The notes: generated by a model not told the origin, from the sequence alone. 64,000 bases of DNA from Microbispora hainanensis (GCF_036186745.1 NZ_CP108086.1:7130001-7194000); one strand, 5' to 3'. Shown: positions 7,688 through 16,286, numbered from the stretch's first letter. Numbers and translations: made by a program.

Positions 7688-8686
7688 ATGACTCTGACCC
7701 GGCTGCCCGCCCGCAGGATCGGCTCCCTCACGGTCGGCGCCCAGGGACTCGGCTGTCTCGGCATGTCCGAGTTCTACGGCCCGGTCTCGGAATCCGAGGC
7801 GATCGCGACCATCCGGCGCGCCCTCGACATCGGCGCCACCCTGCTCGACACCGCCGACGTGTACGGCCACGGCGCCAACGAGGAGCTGGTCGGCCGCGCC
7901 GTCGCCGGCCGCCGGGAGTCGGCGGTGGTGGCGACCAAGTTCGGCGTCGTGCGCCCCGGCCCCGGCGTCGGTTCGGGTGTGCGGGGCGACGCGGCGTACG
8001 TGCGGCGGGCGTGCGACGACTCCCTGCGGCGGCTCGGCCTCGATCACGTCGACCTGTTCTACCTGACCCGGGTCGACACCGAGGTAGGCGTCGAGGAGAC
8101 GGTCGGTGCGATGGCGGAGCTCGTGGCCGCCGGGAAGGTGCGCGAGATCGGGCTGTGCGAGGCGGCCCCGGAGACGATCAGGCGCGCCCACGCCGTGGCC
8201 CCGATCGCCGCGCTGCAGACGGAGTGGTCGCTGTGGTCGAGGGACATCGAGCGGCGCGTCCTCCCGGTGTGCCGGGAGCTCGGGATCGCCGTGGTGCCGT
8301 ACGCGCCGCTCGGCCGGGGCTTCCTCGCCGGCGCCGTCCGCTCCCGCGACCAGCTGGACGACGGCGACTTCCGGAGCTTCGGCCTGCCCCGGTTCTCGGC
8401 GGAGAACCTCGCCCGCAACCTGCCCCTCGCGGACCGGCTCGGCAAGCTCGCCGAGGAGTTGCGGATCACCCCGGCCCAGCTCGCGCTCGCCTGGCTGCAC
8501 CACCAGGGCACGGACGTCGTCCCGATCCCCGGCGCGAAACGGCGAGCCCATCTGGAGGAGAACGTCGACGCGGTGTTCCTCAGCCTGACCCGGGCCGAGC
8601 TGGCCGCGGTCGAGGCCGCCGTGCCGGCGGACGAGGTGCACGGCACCCGCTGGAACGAGCAGAGCATGCGCTTCGTCGATCTCTGA
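7688..8686 (+). CDS. Aldo/keto reductase with altered catalytic tetrad
   Basis: A 332-residue TIM-barrel NADPH oxidoreductase of the YajO/AKR13-like group. It shows GLGCLGMSEFYG at the N-terminus, the catalytic LDTADVYGHGANEELVG (Asp and Tyr), and VVATKFGV (Lys). It has GKVREIGL, and near residue 279 the cofactor-binding segment VVPIPGAKRRAHLEENVDA. The position that normally carries the fourth catalytic residue (usual text YLHRVD) reads YLTRVD, so His is replaced by Thr; the later SEA motif is CEA. Tight spacing behind the AOC-like gene suggests a shared transcript and pathway. Family is certain; reductase activity is uncertain because of the His change. Confidence 0.85.
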   Translation: MTLTRLPARRIGSLTVGAQGLGCLGMSEFYGPVSESEAIATIRRALDIGATLLDTADVYGHGANEELVGRAVAGRRESAVVATKFGVVRPGPGVGSGVRGDAAYVRRACDDSLRRLGLDHVDLFYLTRVDTEVGVEETVGAMAELVAAGKVREIGLCEAAPETIRRAHAVAPIAALQTEWSLWSRDIERRVLPVCRELGIAVVPYAPLGRGFLAGAVRSRDQLDDGDFRSFGLPRFSAENLARNLPLADRLGKLAEELRITPAQLALAWLHHQGTDVVPIPGAKRRAHLEENVDAVFLSLTRAELAAVEAAVPADEVHGTRWNEQSMRFVDL

Positions 8687-8770
8687 CGCGTTCCGCCGGA
8701 AGCGGAAGCGCGCACGCCGCGGGCATCACCGCGCGCTCGCCGCGCACCGCAGGCCCACCACGCCCGGCGA

Positions 8771-8848
8771 GCCGGAAAGGCCGTAAGCCGGAAAGGCCGC
8801 GAACCGGAAAGGCCGTAACCGAAAGGGCCGTAACCGAAAGGGCCGTAA
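8771..8848. repeat. Five-copy tandem repeat (15-17 bp)
   Basis: Units of the form CCGGAAAGGCCGTAA run head to tail at 8771, 8787, 8804, 8819 and 8834. They lie in the 220-bp gap between the convergent aldo/keto reductase and ferredoxin genes. No gene is seen in the gap. Confidence 0.85.
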
Positions 8849-8856
8849 GCCGCAGG

Positions 8857-8889
8857 GCGGCGCCGCGGGAGACCGTCCCGCGGCGCCGC
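8857..8889. terminator. Strong GC hairpin, bidirectional terminator
   Basis: The 14-bp arm GCGGCGCCGCGGGA (8857-8870) and its exact complement (8876-8889) are separated by GACCG, between two convergent operons. Confidence 0.75.
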
Positions 8890-8905
8890 GCCTCGTCCGT
8901 GCCGG

Positions 8906-9148
8906 TCAGCCGGCGGAGTCCGGCGCGCCCGCCTCCTGCGGCGCCGTCACCGCGGCGGTGCGGAGGATGGCGATGGCGCGGGACGGGCACAGGTCCTCCG
9001 CCACCTCCACCTCCCGGCGCCGCTGCTCCCCCGGCTCCGCGTCCAGCACCACCACCAGCCCGTCCTCGCCGTGGTCGAAGACGTCCGGCGCGCTGATCGC
9101 GCAGTGCCCGGCGGCCATGCAGCGGCTCCGGTCGGCGGTCACCTTCAT
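8906..9148 (-). CDS. Small [3Fe-4S]/[4Fe-4S] ferredoxin, P450 redox partner
   Basis: An 80-residue acidic ferredoxin of the kind paired with actinomycete CYP105 enzymes. Cluster ligands: CMAAGHC (two Cys five residues apart) near residue 10 and the later CPSRA. The intervening APDVF and DGLVVVL segments are typical, and the lack of one of the usual four close cysteines suggests a 3Fe-4S cluster. It delivers electrons from a ferredoxin reductase, not encoded here, to the P450 just upstream. ATG 9148 follows GAGAGGAGAAGCG; the gap to the P450 stop is 29 bp, supporting one transcript. Confidence 0.9.
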   Translation of the reverse strand: MKVTADRSRCMAAGHCAISAPDVFDHGEDGLVVVLDAEPGEQRRREVEVAEDLCPSRAIAILRTAAVTAPQEAGAPDSAG

Positions 9149-9177
9149 CGCTTCTCCTCTCTCGCCCCTGCCGGGGC

Positions 9178-10416
9178 TCACCACTCGATCGGCAGGGTGT
9201 GGACGCCCTGCATCGTGCCGCCGCTGCGCGTGGGCAGCGCCTCCAGCGGGACCCCGAGCCGCAGGTCCGGGATCCCCTCGAACAGGACGGAGAAGGCGAC
9301 CTCCAGCTCCATGCGGGCGAGGTTCTGTCCCAGGCACTGGTGGATGCCGAACCCGAACGTCAGATGCTGGCGCCCCGACGCCGCGTTTCCGCCGCGGGTG
9401 CGGTGGACGTCGAACTCGTACGGCCGGGGGAAGACCTCGGGGTCGCGATTGGTCATCGACGACGACACCAGGACACCATCCCCGGCCCTGATCACCTCTC
9501 CGTCGATCTCGATGTCCTCGGTCGCCACCCGGACGCCGGAGACGTCGGTGATGGAGACCATGCGCAGCAGTTCGTCGACGGCGGCGGTCAGGACGCCCGG
9601 GTCCGCGCGGAGCGCGGCGAGCTGGCCGGGGTGCTCCAGCAGCGTGACGACGCCCAGCGCGATCATCTGGGAGGTCGTGTCGTGCCCCCCGATGAGCAAC
9701 GCGAGCGCGATGCGCAGCAGGTCCTCGCGGGTGAGGTCGCCGTCCTCGTCGACCTCGCTCGCGAGGCGGCTCAGCACGCCGGGGCCGCCGGGCTCGCGCT
9801 CCTTGCGTGTGATGAGTCCGTCGAGGTAGTCCCACAGCTCCCGGCCCGCCCTCTCGGCGTCCTCGGCCGACTTGGCCTGAAGCAGCCCCACCGTCTTCGC
9901 CTCGAAGAACTCGTGGTCGTCGTACGGCACGCCGAGCAGTTCGGAGATCACCATCGAGGGGATGGGCAGCGCGTACGCCTCGACGAGGTCCACCGGCGGC
10001 CCCGCCCGGAGCATGTCCGCCACCAGCCGCCGGGCGAGCTCCTCCACGTGCGGGCGCATGGCGCGCACCTGCTTGAGGCTGAAGTCCGGGGCGAGCAGCC
10101 GACGGTGCACGTCGTGGACGGGCGGATCGAAACCGATGATCGCGATGGGCTTGAAGATGGGCGCGTCCAGCCGGGGCAGGACGGCGGGGAAGTCGTCGCG
10201 GGACCGGTCGGCCGACATGCGCGGGTCGGCGAGCAGGCGGCGGGCCTGGCTGTGGCCGGTGACCATCCAGATCCACCTGCCGTCCCAGAGCCTGACCCGG
10301 TGGAGCGGCCCCTGCCGCCCCAGGTCCTGGTAGCCCGGAGACGGTTGCCAGGGGCAGGTCCGATCCTGCGGATAGGCGAACAGGTCGTCGTTCGCGGTGG
10401 TCGTGGGAGCGTTCAC
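9178..10416 (-). CDS. Cytochrome P450, CYP105-like (first of two)
   Basis: A 412-residue soluble bacterial P450. It shows the I-helix oxygen-activation motif GGHDTTS (near residue 245), an ExxR helix (VDELLRM), and the heme loop FGFGIHQCLGQNLAR with the proximal Cys. The start MNAPTTTANDD fits family length (about 400). It hydroxylates or epoxidises a small molecule, substrate unknown. It shares its heme loop exactly with the second P450 at 11969, and both start with similar TCPW/TCPY segments, so the two are probably paralogues from one duplication. It precedes its ferredoxin and follows the acyltransferase across a 16-bp repeat array. Confidence 0.93.
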   Translation of the reverse strand: MNAPTTTANDDLFAYPQDRTCPWQPSPGYQDLGRQGPLHRVRLWDGRWIWMVTGHSQARRLLADPRMSADRSRDDFPAVLPRLDAPIFKPIAIIGFDPPVHDVHRRLLAPDFSLKQVRAMRPHVEELARRLVADMLRAGPPVDLVEAYALPIPSMVISELLGVPYDDHEFFEAKTVGLLQAKSAEDAERAGRELWDYLDGLITRKEREPGGPGVLSRLASEVDEDGDLTREDLLRIALALLIGGHDTTSQMIALGVVTLLEHPGQLAALRADPGVLTAAVDELLRMVSITDVSGVRVATEDIEIDGEVIRAGDGVLVSSSMTNRDPEVFPRPYEFDVHRTRGGNAASGRQHLTFGFGIHQCLGQNLARMELEVAFSVLFEGIPDLRLGVPLEALPTRSGGTMQGVHTLPIEW

Positions 10417-10438
10417 GTGGGTACCTCGGTTCCTTCCG

Positions 10439-10514
10439 TCTCGAAGCCGATCTGTCTCGAAGCCGATCTGTCTCGAAGCCGATCTGTGGCCGGTCTGGTT
10501 CGAAGCCGGTCTGG
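10439..10514. repeat. 16-bp tandem repeat between acyltransferase and P450
   Basis: TCTCGAAGCCGATCTG occurs three times without change (10439-10486), followed by a diverged copy, TTCGAAGCCGGTCTGG (10499-10514). It lies just upstream of the P450 start, where it could affect that gene's promoter or leader. Confidence 0.85.
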
Positions 10515-10536
10515 TTCGAAGGGGTGTGCGCAGGGA

Positions 10537-11694
10537 TCAGGCGGTGGGTTCGGGTGAGCGGGCCCCCGGCAGCGGCGCGGCTCCGTGCCCGCCGGCGGGC
10601 CGCGCGCCCGCCCAGGCCCGCATCGCCGGTTCCTCGACGAACCGTGTCAGCCCCCAGGCCAGCACCGTGGTGACCCCGAACAGGGCCGTGACGAGGAACA
10701 GGGCGGACGGCGCGTCCCACGTCCGGCCGGCCCCGAGAGCGACGTGGGAGTACGTCAGGACCAGGTAGTGGACCAGATAGGAGGCGTACGAGATGCCGCC
10801 GAGCCACACCAGGGGGCGGGAGCGGAACGGGCTGAAGCGGCCCCGGTGGTCGGCGACGGCGACCGCGGCGATCAGCAGGGCGATCGGCAGGGCGACGGGC
10901 GCGGTGAGCCCGTAGACGGTCGGCCACAGGAACATCTGCAGGCCGAAGGCGGCGGCGACGATCGCCAGCGCGGGCGCCCAGCCCAGCCGGATCCAGCGGC
11001 CGGTGACCACGATCCTGGCCATCAGGATCCCGAGGACGAAGTCCAGCGCCCGGGTCGGCGGGAACGACACGAGGAACCAGTTCTGGGTGAGCGACATCTC
11101 CTGGCCGGCCAGCCTCGGCGTCCCGGGCAGGACGGCGAGTGCGACCGCGGGCAGCACGGCGATCACCACGACGACCGCCACGGCCGCCGGCCACAGCCGC
11201 GCGGCCGGGATCCGCCGGACCAGCCGGTACAGGAACGGGAACGCCAGATAGAACAGCACGTCGCAGGCGAGCGACCAGGTGACCACGTTGATCGAGAGGA
11301 TGAAGTCGGCCCGGGGCAGCCAGGTGTGCACGAGCAGCAGGCTCGGCAGGGCCGTGAGCAGGTCGACGGACTGGCCCGCCCAGACGGCGAGCCCGAGGGC
11401 GGCGAACCAGGTGACGACGTGGCTGGGGTAGACCTTGACGAGCCGCCGCCGCCACAGGCGGGTGCGCGGCTCGCCCTCCCGGACCGACCAGGTCAGCACG
11501 AACCCGCTCAGCACGAAGAAGAACTCCACGCCGAGCCAGCCGGACGTGAAGGCGTAGGTCTGGAGCGAGGCCGCGACCTCCTGGTGGAAGTACCCCAGCA
11601 CGCAGGCGTGGCAGACGAACACGAGGAACGCCGCGACGAATCTCATTCCGGTCAACGAGGGGAGGGGAGAGGATTCCTGTGCCGCTTGTGTCAT
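10537..11694 (-). CDS. Membrane acyltransferase, OafA/acyltransferase-3 family
   Basis: A 385-residue polytopic membrane enzyme that transfers an acyl group, often acetyl, to a sugar or small-molecule hydroxyl. Marks: LTGMRFVAAFLVFVCHA at the N-terminus with the family His, GVEFFFVLSGFVLTWS, the R-rich RLWRRRLVKVYP, and YLVHYLVL near the end. About ten hydrophobic segments are visible. ATG 11694 is preferred to one at 11727 because the earlier residues are polar and not family-like. It is sandwiched between two P450-ferredoxin pairs on the same strand, so acylation of the pathway product is a reasonable guess. Surface polysaccharide acylation is the alternative. Confidence 0.88.
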   Translation of the reverse strand: MTQAAQESSPLPSLTGMRFVAAFLVFVCHACVLGYFHQEVAASLQTYAFTSGWLGVEFFFVLSGFVLTWSVREGEPRTRLWRRRLVKVYPSHVVTWFAALGLAVWAGQSVDLLTALPSLLLVHTWLPRADFILSINVVTWSLACDVLFYLAFPFLYRLVRRIPAARLWPAAVAVVVVIAVLPAVALAVLPGTPRLAGQEMSLTQNWFLVSFPPTRALDFVLGILMARIVVTGRWIRLGWAPALAIVAAAFGLQMFLWPTVYGLTAPVALPIALLIAAVAVADHRGRFSPFRSRPLVWLGGISYASYLVHYLVLTYSHVALGAGRTWDAPSALFLVTALFGVTTVLAWGLTRFVEEPAMRAWAGARPAGGHGAAPLPGARSPEPTA

Positions 11695-11756
11695 TTCCGT
11701 CCGCCTGTTCCGTTGTGCGTGAGCCATGGGCCCCGGCGGGGCCCGGCGGATGGGGA

Positions 11757-11972
11757 TCAGCCCTCCAAGGGGCCGTCGCCGATCCGGATCGCCCGCGACG
11801 GGCAGAGGTAGGCCGCCTTGCGAACCCGGTCCTCCAGCTCCGGCGCGACCTGCGGGGTGAGGACCACGACCAGGCCGTCCTCGTCCTGGTCGAAGACCTC
11901 GGAGGTGGCGGCCATGCAGCGGCCGCCGCTGATGCAGCGCTCCTGGTCGGCCGACACCCACACGGCCGTCAC
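11757..11972 (-). CDS. Ferredoxin, partner of second P450
   Basis: A 71-residue ferredoxin with CISGGRC near residue 13, EVFDQDEDGLVVVL, and CPSRAI near the C-terminus, closely parallel to the 80-residue ferredoxin at 8906. The GTG start at 11972 overlaps the TGA of the P450 by four bases, so the two are translationally coupled and almost certainly act as a redox pair. No ferredoxin reductase is encoded in the window. Confidence 0.9.
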   Translation of the reverse strand: MTAVWVSADQERCISGGRCMAATSEVFDQDEDGLVVVLTPQVAPELEDRVRKAAYLCPSRAIRIGDGPLEG

Positions 11973-13156
11973 CACGCGACCGGGAGCCGGAGCACCCGCT
12001 GCACGGTGCCCGCGCCGAGGATGGGCAGCTCGCCGACCGGTGCCGCCAGCCGGATGCCGGGGATCCGGGTGAACAGCTCCTTGAACGCGACCTCCAGCTC
12101 CATCCGGGCGAGGTTCTGGCCGAGGCACTGGTGGATGCCGAAGCCGAACGTGAGGTGGTGGCTGTCCTCGCGCAGGACGTCGAGCTCGTCGGCGCGCCGG
12201 TGCACGGCCGCGTCGCGGTTGGCCAGCGTCCCGGAGACGAGCACCCCCTCCCCCTCCCGGATGAGGTGGCCGGCGATCTCGATGTCGCCCTTGGCGACCC
12301 GCGTGGCGACGAGGTCGGTGGTGGCGATGTAACGCAGCAGCTCCTCGACCGCGCCCGGGAGCCGGTCGGGGTCCTCGCGCAGCAGCGCGAGCTGCTCGGG
12401 GTGCTCGAGCAGCGTGATGACGCCCAGCGCCAGCGAGGACGAGGTGGTCTCGTGCGCGGCGATCAGCAGCACCAGCGCGATCGACACCAGCTCGTCGTGG
12501 CCGATGTCGCCGGTGACGACGCGCTCGCGGACCAGCGTGCCGAGCAGCCCGCCGGACGGGTCCTTGATCTGCTCGGCCACCAGCCGGTCGATGTAGTCGA
12601 ACAGGTCCTGCGCCGCAGTCGCCGACTCCTCCTCGGTGCCGAGCATCACCTTGCCGCTGGCGTCCTGGAAGAAGTCGTGGTCCTCGTACGGCACGCCGAG
12701 ATGGCGGCAGATGACCAGGGACGGCAGCGGCACCGCGAGCAGCGGCACCAGGTCGGCGGGCGGCCCGTGCTCGACGATCCGGTCGACGAATCCCGCGACG
12801 ATCCGCTCGATCTCCGGCCGCATCCGGCGGACCGACTTGAGGCTGAAGTGGGGGTTGAGATATCGGCGGTACACGTCGTGGACGGGCGGGTCCATCGCGA
12901 TGAGCGCCAGCGTGCGGGCGATCTGCGAGCGGAACCGGGGCGCCACGATGGGGAACCCGGGATGGGTGCGCTGCGAGGACAGGTTCGGGTGGGTGAGGAT
13001 CTCCCGGGACTCCCGGTAGCCCGTCACCATCCACGCCTCGCGCCCGTCGAAGAGGGTCACCTTGAGCACCGGTCCCCGCTCGGCGATCTCGCGATAACCG
13101 GCGGGCGGCTCGTAGGGGCAGGTGCGCTTCTGCGGGTACGGCGGAGCTTCCGTCAT
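11969..13156 (-). CDS. Cytochrome P450, CYP105-like (second of two)
   Basis: A 395-residue P450 with I-helix AAHETTSSSLALG, ExxR helix (VEELLRY), and heme loop FGFGIHQCLGQNLAR, identical to that of the P450 at 9178. Start ATG 13156 is preceded by AAGGGAAAGGGAA; a longer upstream reading is Arg-rich and not family-like. It is coupled by overlap to its own ferredoxin. The I-helix acid/alcohol pair differs between the two P450s (HET here, HDT there), suggesting different substrates or positions oxidised on one scaffold. The 115-bp spacer toward the ABC gene holds nothing recognised. Confidence 0.93.
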   Translation of the reverse strand: MTEAPPYPQKRTCPYEPPAGYREIAERGPVLKVTLFDGREAWMVTGYRESREILTHPNLSSQRTHPGFPIVAPRFRSQIARTLALIAMDPPVHDVYRRYLNPHFSLKSVRRMRPEIERIVAGFVDRIVEHGPPADLVPLLAVPLPSLVICRHLGVPYEDHDFFQDASGKVMLGTEEESATAAQDLFDYIDRLVAEQIKDPSGGLLGTLVRERVVTGDIGHDELVSIALVLLIAAHETTSSSLALGVITLLEHPEQLALLREDPDRLPGAVEELLRYIATTDLVATRVAKGDIEIAGHLIREGEGVLVSGTLANRDAAVHRRADELDVLREDSHHLTFGFGIHQCLGQNLARMELEVAFKELFTRIPGIRLAAPVGELPILGAGTVQRVLRLPVAW

Positions 13157-13270
13157 TTCCCTTTCCCTTCGGCGAGAGGGCCGGACGTCGTTTCGTTTCC
13201 GAGCGACGCGGTGATGTCGAGCGGCCGGGCGGTCGCGGGACAACGCGTGTTCGGCGGGCTCCGGATCGGC

Positions 13271-14325
13271 TTATGCGCTGGTCACATCCGCCCCCCTTGG
13301 AACTCCACCGGAACGCGACGAGAAACGGGGAACCGCGTCGATGAGCGTTTTCGTGTACGGATGCTCGGGGTGGTCGAACACCTTTTCCATGTCGCCGCTC
13401 TCCACCACCCTGCCGTCTTTCATGACCACCACCCGGTGGCTGAGCCGCCGGATGACGCCGAGGTCGTGGGAGATGAACACGTACGCGACGCCGAGCCGCT
13501 CCTGGACGTCGGTGAGCACGTCGAGGACCTGGGCCTGGATGGACGCGTCGAGCGCGGAGACCGGCTCGTCGCAGACGATGACCTGCGGTCCGGGGGCGAG
13601 CGCGCGGGCGATGGCGAGGCGCTGCCGCTGTCCCCCGGACAGCTCCCGGGCGCGCCGGTCGAGCACGTCTGGGGCGAGGCCGACGTGCTCCAGCAGCAGC
13701 GCCACCCGCCGGTCGCGCTCCTCGCGCGGCGTGCGGTCCGCCCGCAGCGGCTCCTCCAGAATCTGCCGGGCCGTGTAGCGGGGGTCGAAGGACGACAGCG
13801 GATGCTGATAGATCATCTGCACCCGGCGCCGGGCCGCGCGCCGTTCCGTGCCGCGCAGGCCGTCCCAGGGCCGCCCGTCGAGCAGCACGCGCCCGGCGTC
13901 CGGTCGCAGCAGGCCCATGAGCAGCCGGCCGAGGGTGGTCTTGCCCGAGCCGGACTCGCCGACGACGCCGAGGGTCTCCCCTGCTCCTACGGTGACCGAC
14001 ACGTCCTCCACGGCGGTGAACTCGCCCCGCCCCGGCAGGGTGTAGCGCTTGACCAGGCCCTCGGCCCTGAGCACCTCGCGGGTCGTCCCCGTGCCCCCGG
14101 GCTCGGCGGGGCTCGCCGGGCGCGCCCTGCGCGCGTGCCCGGCGACCGCGCCCACGAGCGTCTTCGTGTACGGGTGCGACGGCGACTCCAGCACCACCGC
14201 CGCCGGGCCGTCCTCGACGAACCGTCCGTCCTTCATCACGTACACGTGGTCGGCGATTTCGGCGACCACGCCGAGGTCGTGGCTGATGAGCAGCACCGCG
14301 GTGCCGTCGATCACCGCCCGGCGCG
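13271..14325 (-). pseudogene. Tandem peptide ABC ATPase (DppD-DppF fusion type), 5' part missing
   Basis: The frame begins in the middle of an ATPase domain (TAVLLISHDLGVVAEIAD, the switch His region) and finishes it with SHPYTKTLVGAV. A complete second ATPase domain follows: Walker A GVVGESGSGKTTLGRLL, Q-loop MIYQHPLSSFDPR, signature LSGGQRQRLAIARAL, Walker B VIVCDEPVSALD, switch FISHDLGVI. Full-length fused peptide ATPases are about 550 residues; here only about 350 remain, so roughly the first 200 are gone. Just past 14,325 the DNA becomes the 3' half of a histidine kinase on the other strand. An internal start could still yield the second domain alone. Confidence 0.75.
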
Positions 14326-14673
14326 CCTCCCGTCGTGCTCGGCGACGCGGTCGACCTGCGGCGGGTGCTCGCCAACCTGGTCGACAACGCCCTGCGGCAC
14401 GCGGCGTCGGCGGTCCGGATCGGCGTACACGCCGAGGGGGACACCGCCGAGCTGACCGTCACCGACGACGGGCCGGGCATCCCGCCCGAGGACCGGGAGC
14501 GGGTCTTCGACCGGTTCACCCGGCTCGACGACGCGCGCAGCCGCGACGACGGCGGCGCCGGGCTCGGACTCGCGATCGTGCGCACCACGGTCGAGGCCCA
14601 CGGCGGTACGGTCCACCTGGAGGACGCCTCCCCCGGACTGCGCGCCGTCGTCCGGCTCCCCCTGGCACGTTGA
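14316..14673 (+). pseudogene. Sensor histidine kinase, C-terminal ATPase domain remnant
   Basis: Only the HATPase_c end of a kinase is present: N-box LRRVLANLVDNALRHA, G1 DDGPGIP, F-box VFDRFTR, G2 GGAGLGLAIVR. Sensor, HAMP and phospho-accepting His regions are absent, as is any response regulator. An initiating GTG at 14335 exists but has no ribosome site and would give an inert fragment of about 112 residues. It abuts the truncated peptide ATPase head to head in the sense that both lose their 5' parts at the same point, so a single event removed or replaced the DNA between them. It is not a piece of the kinase at 55775, which differs in sequence. Confidence 0.8.
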
Positions 14674-14682
14674 GGAGATCCA

Positions 14683-16134
14683 TTGCTTCCCGATCACGGC
14701 AGGCCCGTCACCGAACTGCTCGCCGAGCTGACCGCCCTCAAGGAGGCCGACCTGCCGGTGCGCGGCGGCAAGGTCACGGCCTACGTCTACGACACCGGCC
14801 TGCCGGAGGTGCACGAGGCCGCGCAGCGGGCGTACGCGGAGATGCTCGAAGTCAACATGCTCGACCCGACGGCCTTCCCCAGCATGGTCGCGCTGGAGCG
14901 GCAGGTGGTCGGGGCGGTCGCCGAGCTGCTCGGCCGTCCCGGCGCGCCGGGGATCTTCACCAGCGGCGGCACCGAGTCGATCATGCTGGCGGTGAAGGCC
15001 GCCCGCGACGCCAGGCCCGGCGCGACCCGGGTCGTGCTGCCGGTCACCGCGCACCCGGCGTTCCACAAGGCCGCGCACTACCTCGGCATGGAGGTCGTGC
15101 CGGTGCCGGTCGACCCGGTCACCTATCGGGCCTCGGTCCCGGCGTTCGAGGCCGCGCTCGACGACCGTACGGCGTTGGCGGTGGTGTCGGCCCCCTCCTA
15201 CCCGCAGGGCGTGGTCGACCCGGTCGAGGAGGTCGCCGCGCTCGCCGCCGCGCGCGGCGTGCCGTGCCACGTGGACGCCTGCGTCGGCGGCTGGCTGCTG
15301 CCGTGGCTGCGCGAGGCGGGCGCCGCGATCCCGCCGTTCGACCTGAGCGTGCCCGGCGTCACCTCGATCTCGTGCGACCTGCACAAGTTCGGGTACGCGC
15401 CGAAGGGGGCGTCGGTGCTGCTGTTCCGCGACGCGGAGCTGCGCCGCCGGGCCTACTTCGCCTCGGCGGCCTGGCCCGGCTACACGATCATCAACGCGAC
15501 CGTGCAGAGCTCGCGGTCGGCCGGACCGCTCGGCGGCGCCTGGGCCACCCTGCAGGCCCTCGGCCGGGAGGGCTACCTGGAGCTCGGCCGCAGGACGCTG
15601 GAGGCGACCCGGCGGCTGGCCGAGGGCGTGGCGAAGATCCCCGGGCTGCGGGTGCTCGGGGAGCCCGAGACCGCGCTGGTCGCCATCGCCGGCTCCCCCG
15701 AGGTGGACGTCTTCGTCCTCGCCGACGAGGCGCGCCGGCTCGGCTGGTTCCTCCAGCCCCAGCTGTCGTACGCCGGGATCCCCGCCAACATCCACATCAC
15801 GGTGACCGGTGTGACGCTGGCGGGGGTGGACGCGATGCTGGAGGTGATCGCGGAGGCCGCCGACGCCGCCCGGCGACGCGGGCCGGCCGACGTGCCCGAG
15901 GGCCTGCCCGAGCTCATCGCGTCACTCGACCTCGACGCGCTGGACGACGCCACGTTCGCCGAGCTCGCCGCGTCGGTGGGGATCGACCTCACCGCGACGG
16001 CGGAGCCGGGAACAGCGGAGCCGGGAACGCCGGCACAGCCCGGGATGGCGGTGGTGAACGCCGTGCTCGACGCCCTGCCTGCCGCCACCCGCGAGGCGAT
16101 CCTCGTCCGCTTCCTTTCGGTGCTGTACTCCTGA
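14683..16134 (+). CDS. PLP-dependent group II decarboxylase / sphingosine-phosphate-lyase-like enzyme
   Basis: A 483-residue fold-type I PLP enzyme. Seen: GIFTSGGTESIMLAVKAAR (phosphate-binding loop), HVDACVGGWLLPWL (Asp that contacts the pyridine nitrogen), and SISCDLHKFGYAPKGASVL with the Schiff-base Lys. This set matches sphingosine-1-phosphate lyase and archaeal-type tyrosine/aspartate decarboxylases; the real substrate cannot be told. The TTG start follows GAGGAGATCC and lies only 9 bp after the kinase remnant. The C-terminus has a Thr/Pro/Gly linker and a final helix (VNAVLDALPAATREAILV) not part of the catalytic fold. No neighbouring gene suggests a pathway. Confidence 0.82.
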   Translation: MLPDHGRPVTELLAELTALKEADLPVRGGKVTAYVYDTGLPEVHEAAQRAYAEMLEVNMLDPTAFPSMVALERQVVGAVAELLGRPGAPGIFTSGGTESIMLAVKAARDARPGATRVVLPVTAHPAFHKAAHYLGMEVVPVPVDPVTYRASVPAFEAALDDRTALAVVSAPSYPQGVVDPVEEVAALAAARGVPCHVDACVGGWLLPWLREAGAAIPPFDLSVPGVTSISCDLHKFGYAPKGASVLLFRDAELRRRAYFASAAWPGYTIINATVQSSRSAGPLGGAWATLQALGREGYLELGRRTLEATRRLAEGVAKIPGLRVLGEPETALVAIAGSPEVDVFVLADEARRLGWFLQPQLSYAGIPANIHITVTGVTLAGVDAMLEVIAEAADAARRRGPADVPEGLPELIASLDLDALDDATFAELAASVGIDLTATAEPGTAEPGTPAQPGMAVVNAVLDALPAATREAILVRFLSVLYS

Positions 16135-16181
16135 CTCACCGGCCCAAAGGGCCTGGCGGGGGCGGTCTGACCGACACCGGG

Positions 16182-16271
16182 GTCGGTCACCGCGCCGGGG
16201 TCGGTCACCGCGCCGGGGTCGGTCACTGCGCCGGGGTCGGTCACTGCGCCGGGGTCGGTCACTGCGCCGGA
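16182..16271. repeat. 18-bp tandem repeat, five copies
   Basis: GTCGGTCACCGCGCCGGG or its variant with one C-to-T change is repeated at 16182, 16200, 16218, 16236 and 16254, in the gap between the convergent decarboxylase and exporter genes. A single copy-like stretch (GGTCACCGCGCCGGA) recurs at 18406 in the next spacer. Confidence 0.9.
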
Positions 16272-16286
16272 AGGGACCTCCGGTCC

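Noticed and set aside
8906..11455. One 849-codon frame covering ferredoxin, P450 and acyltransferase
   Set aside because: Only its last 80 codons (the ferredoxin) match a family; the rest is out of frame with the P450 and acyltransferase.
14683..16134. Decarboxylase as part of the tailoring gene block
   Set aside because: It lies beyond the 14.3-kb junction, on the other strand, with no shared operon or motif to connect it.
16182..16271. Riboswitch or small RNA
   Set aside because: The region is made of five 18-bp identical units between convergent gene ends; no promoter or RNA fold beyond the repeat is evident.
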